This document shows positions 1-12,300 of a DNA stretch of 64,000 bases, piece after piece. The stretch spans positions 548,008 through 612,007 of the forward strand of contig VZTG01008547.1 in assembly GCA_013397845.1 (NCBI GenBank), given 5' to 3'. Under the pieces are notes generated by a model. That model worked only from the letters and a program-made list of their open reading frames with translations. It did not search any database and was not told the DNA's origin. This stretch comes from Melanocharis versteri. Taxonomy: Eukaryota; Chordata; Aves; Passeriformes; Melanocharitidae. A program made the translations under genes and the position numbers. Numbering within the stretch: the stretch's first letter is position 1; each line of letters begins with the position of its first letter.

Positions 1-261
1 TTGGTCTTGGCTGAAATAGTTTGCTAAAAGTGTTTCTCTTGTAATTGGATGTAGGACAAGCAAGAAGTTCACAGGGTCATTTCCCTTTGGCCAGTTTCCA
101 TATACTGCAGCTGTTCTGTACCATTCAGAAATATTTTTCATGCTTTTTTCAAAACCATCACATATATATTCTTTTTAATCATATTGTGGTCATAACAATA
201 CTATCTAAAATGGAAATTCTGTGTTTCCACTAGCACTGGATTCGCTTGGAGATTTTTCCAG

Positions 262-339
262 ATGTTCTTGTTCACAGACTAAAGATGATAGTGGACCCTG
301 CAGACAGCAGCTACATGCCCTCCTTAGTTGTAGTTTCAG
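262..339 (+). CDS. HERC2: HERC2 exon 54 (DOC domain)
   Basis: 78 bp. The acceptor is TTTTTCCAG and the donor is G|GTATGT. It enters in phase 1 (the first two bases finish a split codon) and leaves with one base of a Gly codon. It encodes VLVHRLKMIVDPADSS, part of the DOC/APC10-like beta-sandwich. This is the first exon visible in the window. Confidence 0.93.
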
Positions 340-3300
340 GTATGTGTCTGTTCTCAAGAAGTCAAAAATTATTTTTTTTTGCACTCAACAGTAGGTATTT
401 GTCTTGTTTCTGTTCACATAGTCACCTGTTTAACATGCACAGTGCCTGTTTGTGAAACATACGCCATACCCTAAAATGTTTTTCATTCTATGTTTTGTTT
501 TCTAGGGGGTAATTCCTTAAATAACCTTATAGAGCTAAAGACAATCAATATAAATCCTACGGACACCACAGTGCCTCTACTCAGTGACTGTACTGAAGTA
601 AGTGGAGTTCGTATGAGAATTACTCCTGTGTGCAACAGAAAAATGTTATGGTGCAAGAGATGGATGACAAGCATTGTTGTGATTTTTAAAGCATGGTATT
701 TTATTTTTCCCCTGATTTAGCAGTATTTCTGGCAAGTTAGTAAAGTTAATTATTATTCTAAAAAATTTTACCATAATCACAATGTAATGCTGTAATAGAC
801 TTAGATATTTTAGGGGATAAATCAGTATACCTGTAAACCAGTAAGACATTCCAATAAATTTAAATTTTGGGGTTAATTTTGGATAGTAGTTCTGATCTTC
901 AGTAACAGCAAGGAGAACTGCATAATGAATTCTATGGGATTGAGGGTGAAATCTTTCTCAAATGAATAAGGCCATATGCTTATTTAGAGCTGAAAAGACA
1001 AGTATTTAAAGTTACAAATTAATTTTGTTAAAGAGACAAAGTCAAACAAAAGTTCTAATTCTTTCCTGTGTTTTATGAAGTTACATAGAACCCAAAAGAT
1101 GTCAATAGAGTATTTTTCTTCTTAGTACCACAGATACGTTGAGATTGCAATCAAGCAGTGCAGAAGTTCTGGCATTGATTGCAAAATACATGGCCTCAGT
1201 ATACTGGGACGTATACGTGCCGAGGATGAAGATTTGGCTGCAGTCCCTTTCCTGGCTTCTGATAATGAGGAAGAGGATGACGATAAAGCAAACACTGGGA
1301 GGTAGGTAATTGCAGTGATGAAGGGAGGGGGAAATGGTAAAGAACCTTAGTTTCTATATAGTCTTGTGACTCTGGAGATGATTGCAGGAAGAACACCATA
1401 ATTAGGTTGAATGGTAGTAAAGAGAAATCCGTATCTTAGTTTATTGGTACTGTAAGTAGATCCTTTGTTACTAAGTTCTCTGAGGTGATCAAACTGGCGA
1501 GGTGTAACATTTTGTATGACTCATCTTCTTTTGCAGTATACTTGAGGTTGGAGACTGAGCTAAAAACTTGATGTGCTTGTACTGGACACGTGGCACATGT
1601 GTATTTATCACTGCTCAGCTACACATTCTGGTTTTTTGTTGTTTTGTTTTTTTTTTCTTTTTAACTGTGGTAGTTTAGTTTGAGTCCTGAAACTGTTCCA
1701 AATCAGTAACTACAGTGAAAAGGTGCCTATGTGACAGCATGCTGTTTGCTAAACTAACTGTGTTTTCTTTTCTCGATGTGTTCAGTCTTGTTAGAAAGAA
1801 GGCAGCTGGGCTTGAATCAGCAGCTACAATAAGAACCAAAGTTTTTGTTTGGGGACTGAATGACAAAGACCAATTGGGAGGACTAAAAGGTTCCAAGGTA
1901 TGATGTTTTCATACTTCAGTAGAAAAGAGGAACAGTGAAAAAAAACCCATGTGGGTGACACAACTTAAAATTAATTCAGACTTAATCAGAATTTTACAGT
2001 TTATTACTGAAAGCTACAAAGAGTAGGTTTCAGTGGCTTTTTACTGTTAAGGCATGTAGATGTCTGCTGGGTGGAAAATTGGAGAAAACTTTCATTTTGG
2101 TTGTTACTCTGAAATCTGGCTTGATTTTTAGCATCCACTCAATCATTTATTATAGATGATAGTGAGATGATTGTTTTAAATTTGGTTGACATGCTACATA
2201 TTCTGTTCCTGTTGAGTTTGCATGCATAAAATAAAACCTTGGTGAACTTTTTAATGTATTGCTTGTATCTGGAAATTGTACTACAGGAATTTCAGCCAGG
2301 TGTGCAGCCGTTTACATGTAATTTTTAATACAATAGGAGATGGGATATATGGCAAATGCTTAATCAATTTAAGATATCATTAATCTGAAAATTATGTTGA
2401 GAGCATTTCTTCAATTTATGTTGTGAAGGTATATAGCATTGTATCCGTAGAGTACCTTTGAAGAATCAGAAAGTCAACCTTTCCTGTATTCTTCAGTTTT
2501 CTCAAGAAAACTTTACTAAAAGAAAGTCCTTGTTTATATCGCCTTTCATTTTTTTCTCAAGTTTTATATTTTCATAGTTTCAGTGTTAAATTTTTCTTAA
2601 TTGTTTTTTGTCTTTTGCCTGGTGTATATTAATTGCTATGTGTGAAGCATCTGAAAGTACCTCTTAGATTAACTGCTTTATCACTGAAGAGCTCTTCTTT
2701 TTCAGAGTGTTAAACCTTAAAGTGAATTGTAATGATTTTTACTTCTTGTCTGCTCTAGATAAAAGTCCCTTCCTTTTCTGAAACCCTGTCTGCCTTGAAT
2801 GTTGTGCAAGTAGCTGGAGGATCCAAAAGCCTTTTTGCAGGTAACAAGTTTAGTAATTATTTAAGGGCAAATACATATTTTGAGTTGTGAAACACTAATG
2901 GTGTTTCAAACTCTTTTCTTCATTTTAGTGACCGTAGAGGGTAAAGTGTATGCCTGTGGAGAAGCCACTAATGGAAGGCTGGGTTTAGGGATATCTAGTG
3001 GAACTGTGCCTATTCCCCGCCAGATTACAGCTCTCAGCAACTATGTGGTCAAGAAGGTGGCTGTTCACTCAGGTACTGACTATTGCTATCCTTATATACA
3101 TAAATATAACATATTAAGCCTGAAAGTAGTTGCTTTTGCAAATTTCCTTGAGTGCTGTGATGCCCTAGCATATCAGATTCTTTTTTTTTTTAATAAATAC
3201 ACGTTATTAAATTCTGTCTGTTATATACCAGGTCAGATTAAATCTAATGGTTCTGTTATTAAAATCTGAATTTAGACCATACAAGTTTTATTATCTGCTG

Positions 3301-6300
3301 GAAATTAAGTTCGGTAACTTTGGTGTTTCCATTTGATTGAAAGAAAGTGTTTTCATTTTTAGTATTTCCAAATGGTGGGTTTGTTTTTCTCATTATTTTT
3401 TCTTGCAGCTCTGAAAATAGAAAATTAAGTGATTATTGGTTTGTTTGTTTGGTTTTTTTTAACGTGCTGGGAGACCTACTGTCGCAAAAGTTTTTTATTT
3501 TAAATTAAATCACATAAAAGCTCTGAAGTAAATAAGCAATGTCTGTGGAGCTGAAAGGCTCGTACAGTTGCATTGTAGAACAACAGCAATGTCAAATTGT
3601 TTCTAGACCTGCTGCCTGCTTGGAAGCTCAAAAATGTAAATTTATGTTTACACTTTTAGGTGGCCGGCATGCTATGGCATTAACTGTTGATGGAAAGGTG
3701 TTTTCATGGGGTGAAGGAGATGATGGAAAACTTGGTCACTTCAGTCGAATGTAAGGATACCAGATTTGTCTGTATTTCAGTAGGTTTGTGTTGAATGCTA
3801 CAGCATAGCTGACCACCACTGTTGACAACAACAGTATTTTTAATACAGTAGGAATAAAAAAATGAGTTGTAAGAAGACTTTTTTCCACAGTATATGGCAA
3901 TTTATGGTGCAGCATTTGTAGCAGGCTTCAGCCATTTAAAAAGGAGGCATTCAGTTAATATAATACTTGGAAAGATGGATAAAGTCTTGACCAGTATTTT
4001 CAAATGTCACTGATGAAATTCCATACTTTTGGACATACAGTTTTTGGTTACTTTTATGAGGTATGGTTTTCAGAGGTGCCTTGAGAAGTAAAACCATTGC
4101 AATTTTACATTCCTGAACTGTATCAGCTGTAACAGTTCATAATTTAAACTGTCATTTTATAGCCCTTTTCTTTAGACTTCAGTTCACAGACCTGTTAGCC
4201 AGAAATAAACTTCCACTTTTTAGTAATACGTAGTTCAATTGTCCACAGGACAGCTTTGAGAAAAATTTGAATTTTCTCAGATTTTACTTTGTATGTACCC
4301 ACAGAACAATATTTTGAAAGAAAAAAAGCCCATGGGTAAATATTTTTGTCATTCTGATATATTTTGAGGACCTGCCCATAACACATACAAAATTAAATCA
4401 GATGGTTAATATATTACAACAAATAAATTTTCATAAGGCTGGGTCAGACTAATGAAAAGGGAAGTCTAGATGAGAGCAGTATTTCTGTTTATTGCTCAAC
4501 TGCCTCATGTTTTATGTAATTTTTAGTGAAAGTGACATTTGGAACTCTTGGGCATTTCGTAGTAGCAATATTTCCAGGGGCCATACATAATTTTATGGAA
4601 TCTCATTAGTGGTTCTGGTACAGACAGTATTAGAAAATCTTGAGTTGAATCTCTTTTTGGAACTAAGAGAACATTGTAACCACATGAAGAATAAATGTTA
4701 CCAGTACTCACATAGAGTAACAGTAAATTCTAGTTTTGATTTCTCTATCATGAAGGGCAAAGTTGGGATGTGAGCGTCATCTCTTAATCTTACTGTGTGT
4801 CCACTGGTAATAAATCACTCAACTTTGGGCAGTGACAGGAAATTGGTTTTCACTTTTTGTTATGTGCTGTTTAATTGATTCATTGCATTGACGTTTTGAA
4901 TTTCTCATCTGAGTTTTGCAGCATATACATAAAATATTCTTTAAATAAACTTTGAAGTACATTAAAATAGTGTAAACTTTGGATTTGTGGTGCTGCTAAA
5001 AAGTACATCTTGGAATCGGAGTGTTGCATCTTGGGATTGCTGTTAGTTATTGCACAATTTGTATTGCAACAGTTGGAGTATATTGTGTGGCTGTTTTATG
5101 ATTAACACAATGGATTTGTTGTTCTTTTTCTCCAGGAACTGTGATAAACCCAGGCTGATAGAAGCGTTGAAAACCAAACGCATCCGTGATATTGCCTGTG
5201 GCAGTTCCCACAGTGCTGCTATTACCTCTAGTGGTGAACTGTATACATGGGGCCTTGGAGAATATGGAAGATTAGGACATGGAGATAATACCACACAGCT
5301 GAAGCCGAAGATGGTAAAATCAATGTTTCTTGTTTCTGATTAAATGCAAATGCGTTTAACGAATGGGAGCAGTATAAAGCTAAAGCAACAAAAGCCATGA
5401 AGGCAGTAGGAAGACATTGTTTTGGAGTGATCTGTTAGGTTTTGGTACACAAACCTCTAGTGAAAGTAAAGCTATTTCAGAAAGGCCAAAAAGATCCAGT
5501 ATCTTTCTTGGGAAATGATGTAAAATGGCTAGTGCTGCTTTCAGCATTCATGTCCTGCATCTACTTTGATACCTAGCTGGAAGCTACCATGTAGCAATGT
5601 TGGAACATGGCTGGATAGCTCCTTGCTCAGGCTGGGCACAGAGACCAAGATGAGTCATAAGACCTCAGAAATGTTTGTAAGGTTTTAAAACATAATTTCT
5701 TTGAAAACTTCTTACTTACTCCATCTGTTTTGTAGGTTAAAGTGCTCCTTGGCCACCGAGTCATTCAGGTTGCTTGTGGAAGCAGAGATGCTCAGACTCT
5801 TGCTTTGACAGATGAAGGTAGGAGTATCTTGTTCCAGAAGCTTTCTAGCACATGGCACTACTGTGATCATTGTTTGACCTGCAATTTGATGTTTGTTAGG
5901 TTTGGTGTTTTCTTGGGGTGATGGTGATTTTGGAAAACTGGGCCGAGGAGGAAGTGAAGGATGCAACATTCCTCAGAACATTGAAAGACTGAACGGCCAA
6001 GGCGTTTGTCAGATTGAGTGTGGTGCACAATTCTCATTGGCCCTGACCAAGTCAGGAGTGGTGTGGACATGGTATGTTACATTTGCCAGGAAGTATTAAC
6101 AAAGCACTTGCTAACTATATGCTGTATTTAATGCTATTCGACTCCATTTGTGCCTTATCTGTGTGCTTTGTCTTTTAAATTGGCAGCTCTGAGCTGCATC
6201 CATTCAATCACTCTAACACTGTGTCTTGTAGTATGTTTCCTTGTTTGTTGTACTCTGTTAAAATGCCTGGCTTCTATGGAATTAGTGGAGGAAAGGGAAG

Positions 6301-9300
6301 ATCATTCTCTGTTTTGGTTGCCATGAAACATTAAAATAATGTTAATTCAAGACTTTGGAGTAGAGTGAGCAAAAAAAGGACTTGAGAGCTATAGCTTGGA
6401 CTATGAAGCCTACAGCTGAAGCAGAGACTTGGGAGAGTGAGGATGCAGGGGAGTAAGGAAGTAAGCTGGAGTTCAGAGCAGATGGGAAGAGCTTCCTTGG
6501 GGACATAGGAACACAACAGCAGCTTGTTGCTGCTCAGAAGGCCACTGAGTTGTCAGTAATGATGCCTTGGAGCAAGAATTATGAGATGATCACCGAGAGT
6601 TACTCAGATATGGTTTTGTTTTTCTTCTATTTCCCCGTTTGCTTCTAATTTGTTTTGAACACAAATCTGGCTTTTTGAATTTATAAACCTTTTTGTAAAA
6701 TCTGAGAGCTTACTGCATGGCAGGTCAACTTCAGAGCACTAACAGATCAAGGTCTTACCCCATCTTTGTGTAATAAGACTGTGGCCCATTTGATGTATAT
6801 CAAACCTAAGTAGACTTAAACCAGTCATTTTTGAAGTGCTGTCAGCAGTTGCTGAATAACATGAAGAGAAATCCACGAAACTTCCATTTTTATAAGTTAC
6901 TACTGTTGTTAAAGGGGAGAAAAGTTTTTAAAAGAGATGTTGTTTTTCAGATTGGCCGTTGGAAACTGTATTTCCTTCTTGCTCTCCCTCCTGTATTTGT
7001 TTTGTAGTGACAAAAGGAGCAAGAGTAAAGATAATTTGACAGTTTTTTTTTTATTAAGAACTCATTCCAAAATTCTTGTTCATGCCTTCCTTGCCCCAGT
7101 TGTTCTTAACACTGTTACGTCTAGTCAAAAACCTACAGCTATTTCATGACATTACAGGTCTACAAGGAGATTTTTTTGGGGCCTGTTTCAGCTGGGGGTG
7201 GCTGAGTTGCTTCTAAACATCGATTCTTCTTGAATTTGTAATGGTTTGAGGAAAAGAAAACACGACTTCTGGGTTATAACTTTAGATAACAGTACTCTAT
7301 ATCATGTTTCTCTCCAGCATAATGTAACCTTTCTTGAGAAAAATTGGTGGTGAGCAAAAGAACTAAGTGAGTGGTTACTAAAAGCATAGTGGAAGAAATA
7401 TCAGGGTTTTTTTCTTCTTTACTGACATTCTTGGTAGAAGCCTTTTAAGATGTTTAAATTACTTTTGTGTATGCTATTTTTTTAGTGCAGTTTGTGTATA
7501 ACAATTTTGGAAGACTTTAAATTACGGAGACTTGAGAATCTATATTGAGGCGTCCAATAATGTGAGAAAACTCAATTCTGAAAACATTGTTAGTTCCCTG
7601 TGTATTTTTTTCATGGCAGCAGACTTAGGTTAAAGGTTCTATTGTTGTTAGGTCTATCCTTAGCAGTTAAATGTGCCCAAATCTTATCAAAAGACGTGAA
7701 TTTTGTAAACATTTGTAATTGCAGTGTTTCTGCAGCAGAGGAAATGAAATGTAATACCAGTTACTTTGCATATAAAAAATAGTCATAATCATGCTCTTCT
7801 CTCTGGAGGTGAGAAACTACGGTGTAATAGAACTGCAATTATCCTCATTCTTATGCCTTTCTAATTCAGTTTTGAAGCATTTGCTAGCTGGTGTGTGTGT
7901 TTCAGGCAGTGATAAGTGAAGTATATTCAGTGGGAAAGCTGCATTGAATAGGAATGTGTAAACAGTTCAGTTGTTTTGAATCTTACATTTACTGTCTGTT
8001 GCAGGGGTAAGGGTGACTACTTCAGGCTAGGCCATGGCACAGACGTGCATGTACGAAAGCCACAGGTTGTGGAAGGACTGAGGGGCAAAAAGATTGTGCA
8101 CGTGGCTGTGGGAGCACTCCACTGTCTGGCAGTGACTGACACTGGACAGGTATGTTGTGCATCACCCTCCTTTCCCCTCTTTCCTTGATGAAGGAAGGAA
8201 TCCTGCTTCTTACTCTGGAAATGCAGCAGCAGCCATAGTGTTCTGGACAGATTTGGCAGCGTTACCATAATATTGTTTCAGATCTCCAGTGTAATTACTA
8301 CGCAATTAATTCTTCTAACTTACTGTTCACTGTGAACATTGAGTGATTTAAGAATCAACTGCTCAGTTGTGATTCAGCAATAATTTATGAATCATCTGAT
8401 AAAGTGCTGCTTTTATTGTTTTTTTTTTCTTTTCATGTATGATAATATGTGCATTATTTAATGGAAGGGGGGAATGTCATGACAATAGATTGTCTGAGGT
8501 GTCATAGATTACTAGCACAAATCACTAACATTCTTTTTAAGCATTTCTAAGAGAGCATTTAAATAAGATAAGCAGTGGAGCTCAGTAATACATGGAAATT
8601 TTTCCTGGCAGGTTTACGCTTGGGGTGACAATGACCATGGCCAACAAGGCAATGGAACTACCACAGTCAATAGAAAACCCACTCTTGTCCAGGGCTTGGA
8701 AGGCCAGAAAATCACTCGGGTTGCTTGTGGGTCTTCCCACAGTGTAGCATGGACAACAGTGGATGTAGCTACACCATCTGTTCATGAACCAGTCCTTTTC
8801 CAGACAGCGAGGGACCCTTTAGGTGCTTCTTATCTTGGTTGGTATTTGTTGCCTTACATTGTTTTTCCTTTACTGCCATTGGAGTGTTTGTTTTGTGTGT
8901 GGTTTAATAGGTGATGGAAGAGTGCAAGAGAAAACGGTTAAAAAAAAAATCATAAAACAACAACAANNNNNNNNNNNNNNNNNNNNNNNNNNNNNNNNNN
9001 NNNNNNNNNNNNNNNNNGGCCCATTTGATGTATATCAAACCTAAGTAGACTTAAACCAGTCATTTTTGAAGTGCTGTCAGCAGTTGCTGAATAACATGAA
9101 GAGAAATCCACGAAACTTCCATTTTTATAAGTTACTACTGTTGTTAAAGGGGAGAAAAGTTTTTAAAAGAGATGTTGTTTTTCAGATTGGCCGTTGGAAA
9201 CTGTATTTCCTTCTTGCTCTCCCTCCTGTATTTGTTTTGTAGTGACAAAAGGAGCAAGAGTAAAGATAATTTGACAGTTTTTTTTTTATTAAGAACTCAT

Positions 9301-12300
9301 TCCAAAATTCTTGTTCATGCCTTCCTTGCCCCAGTTGTTCTTAACACTGTTACGTCTAGTCAAAAACCTACAGCTATTTCATGACATTACAGGTCTACAA
9401 GGAGATTTTTTTGGGGCCTGTTTCAGCTGGGGGTGGCTGAGTTGCTTCTAAACATCGATTCTTCTTGAATTTGTAATGGTTTGAGGAAAAGAAAACACGA
9501 CTTCTGGGTTATAACTTTAGATAACAGTACTCTATATCATGTTTCTCTCCAGCATAATGTAACCTTTCTTGAGAAAAATTGGTGGTGAGCAAAAGAACTA
9601 AGTGAGTGGTTACTAAAAGCATAGTGGAAGAAATATCAGGGTTTTTTTCTTCTTTACTGACATTCTTGGTAGAAGCCTTTTAAGATGTTTAAATTACTTT
9701 TGTGTATGCTATTTTTTTAGTGCAGTTTGTGTATAACAATTTTGGAAGACTTTAAATTACGGAGACTTGAGAATCTATATTGAGGCGTCCAATAATGTGA
9801 GAAAACTCAATTCTGAAAACATTGTTAGTTCCCTGTGTATTTTTTTCATGGCAGCAGACTTAGGTTAAAGGTTCTATTGTTGTTAGGTCTATCCTTAGCA
9901 GTTAAATGTGCCCAAATCTTATCAAAAGACGTGAATTTTGTAAACATTTGTAATTGCAGTGTTTCTGCAGCAGAGGAAATGAAATGTAATACCAGTTACT
10001 TTGCATATAAAAAATAGTCATAATCATGCTCTTCTCTCTGGAGGTGAGAAACTACGGTGTAATAGAACTGCAATTATCCTCATTCTTATGCCTTTCTAAT
10101 TCAGTTTTGAAGCATTTGCTAGCTGGTGTGTGTGTTTCAGGCAGTGATAAGTGAAGTATATTCAGTGGGAAAGCTGCATTGAATAGGAATGTGTAAACAG
10201 TTCAGTTGTTTTGAATCTTACATTTACTGTCTGTTGCAGGGGTAAGGGTGACTACTTCAGGCTAGGCCATGGCACAGACGTGCATGTACGAAAGCCACAG
10301 GTTGTGGAAGGACTGAGGGGCAAAAAGATTGTGCACGTGGCTGTGGGAGCACTCCACTGTCTGGCAGTGACTGACACTGGACAGGTATGTTGTGCATCAC
10401 CCTCCTTTCCCCTCTTTCCTTGATGAAGGAAGGAATCCTGCTTCTTACTCTGGAAATGCAGCAGCAGCCATAGTGTTCTGGACAGATTTGGCAGCGTTAC
10501 CATAATATTGTTTCAGATCTCCAGTGTAATTACTACGCAATTAATTCTTCTAACTTACTGTTCACTGTGAACATTGAGTGATTTAAGAATCAACTGCTCA
10601 GTTGTGATTCAGCAATAATTTATGAATCATCTGATAAAGTGCTGCTTTTATTGTTTTTTTTTTCTTTTCATGTATGATAATATGTGCATTATTTAATGGA
10701 AGGGGGGAATGTCATGACAATAGATTGTCTGAGGTGTCATAGATTACTAGCACAAATCACTAACATTCTTTTTAAGCATTTCTAAGAGAGCATTTAAATA
10801 AGATAAGCAGTGGAGCTCAGTAATACATGGAAATTTTTCCTGGCAGGTTTACGCTTGGGGTGACAATGACCATGGCCAACAAGGCAATGGAACTACCACA
10901 GTCAATAGAAAACCCACTCTTGTCCAGGGCTTGGAAGGCCAGAAAATCACTCGGGTTGCTTGTGGGTCTTCCCACAGTGTAGCATGGACAACAGTGGATG
11001 TAGCTACACCATCTGTTCATGAACCAGTCCTTTTCCAGACAGCGAGGGACCCTTTAGGTGCTTCTTATCTTGGTTGGTATTTGTTGCCTTACATTGTTTT
11101 TCCTTTACTGCCATTGGAGTGTTTGTTTTGTGTGTGGTTTAATAGGTGATAGAAGAGTGCAAGAGAAAACGGTTAAAAAAAAAATCACAAAACAACAACA
11201 ACAACAAAGCCTAACCAAAACTCCTCATGAAAGTGGAACTTTTAAATTAAGATGCACCATGCTTTCTCAAACACCCCAAGGGCTTTCTCTTTATGGAGGT
11301 AATGATAGATGGATGCTATACTAGCATTAATCTTGTTTCACATTACCTGTTGTTTCTAAGGTAAGTGACTTAAGAATTAGGGAATCAAAACAGCAGTGTT
11401 TTGTGTTGAATATAAAAGCATCAGACATCTTGCTAATTAAGCTTTTTCGTGACCAAGGCAATTTGTACCTAATAAATATTCTTGTTATTTCAGAATGTTT
11501 ATGTAAGTAAAACTTGTTTTAGGTGCTGATCACCAAAATATTTCTATCTGTATTACCTTAATCCTCATAAGTAATTAACAAAATCAAATACTATTTTATG
11601 AAAGCCCTCATTGGAAAGCCTCAGTATTAACTTCAGTATTGTAATTGTAGGCACTACAGTTTAAGAATCTACTGTAGAGTTAGTTTCACAATCATCGCTT
11701 CTGATTTAACAAGAAATTAGATAAATCATTTCCTTTTATGTATTATACCATTAAAAAATCCTTACCTTCTCTTTCCCCTGCCTCTTTTTAGGTGTTCCTT
11801 CAGATGCAGATTCTTCTGCTGTCAGTAACAAAATCAGTGGGGCAAACAGTTCCAAGCCGAATCGCCCTTCCCTTGCGAAGATTCTCCTATCGCTTGATGG
11901 GAATGTTGCCAAACAGCAGGCACTGTCTCACATACTGATTGCACTACAAATCATGTATGCCAGGTAGGCATGGAAACATTCTTTCTGTTGCAGAGCAAAA
12001 GATGACATTGCTTACCATCTACTAGGGACTCTTGAGTCAGGTATAAATTATTTAACAAGTTTGGACTCCTCAGGATGGGCCTAAGCTTCATTTAAATTTT
12101 CTTCTGAAGCTGATGTTAGCTTTATGTTGTTGTGTTTACAAAAGTTTCCATTGCCTGGGGAAAAAATTGTTCATTTAGAAATGCTCAAGCAAATAATGTA
12201 GAAGCCGTGTAAGTAAATCATGATGGATGATACGGAGGAAGCAGTAGAAAGCAGAGTGGAAAGAACAATAAAACTTTGCAGTGCCATCATTGTTAGTAGA

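Larger units (their letters stand above)
6783..8966. repeat. Left copy of a 2,184-bp tandem duplication ending at an assembly gap
   Basis: This block matches 9018-11201 base for base at a constant offset of 2,235, except for two substitutions near its right end (8916 G against 11151 A; 8953 T against 11188 C). It runs straight into the N run. It carries exons 64 and 65 with their shared introns. The unique sequence to its left continues from exon 63. The near-identity and the gap at the junction point to an unmerged contig overlap rather than a genomic duplication. Confidence 0.95.
1786..11072 (+). other. HERC2: RLD2: second RCC1-like beta-propeller
   Basis: Exons 57-65 encode RCC1 repeats recognisable by repeated VxxWGxxxxGxLGxG strands and CGxxHSxALT strands. 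Examples are CGSSHSAAITSSGELYTWG in exons 61 and LTDEGLVFSWGDGDF across exons 62-63. A complete propeller of this family has seven blades of about 50 residues, and the roughly 370 residues here fit that. These propellers are protein-interaction platforms. The extra copy of exons 64 and 65 would make an over-long propeller and should be removed before any domain analysis. Confidence 0.93.
9018..11201. repeat. Right copy of the 2,184-bp tandem duplication
   Basis: Second copy of 6783-8966. It starts abruptly at the gap in the middle of an intron and continues without a break into unique intron sequence and exon 66. The two mismatches with the left copy fall in its last 60 bases, as expected for low-quality bases at the end of the left contig or for allelic differences. 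Confidence 0.95.

Noticed and set aside
1..261. Possible additional HERC2 exon at the left edge
   Set aside because: No open frame here matches HERC2, and no acceptor/donor pair fits the phase required by exon 54. It is treated as intron.
6783..11201. Real lineage-specific duplication of two RCC1 exons extending RLD2
   Set aside because: Near-identity including introns, the N run exactly at the junction, and the frame shift with a TAG if both copies are used all favour an assembly error.
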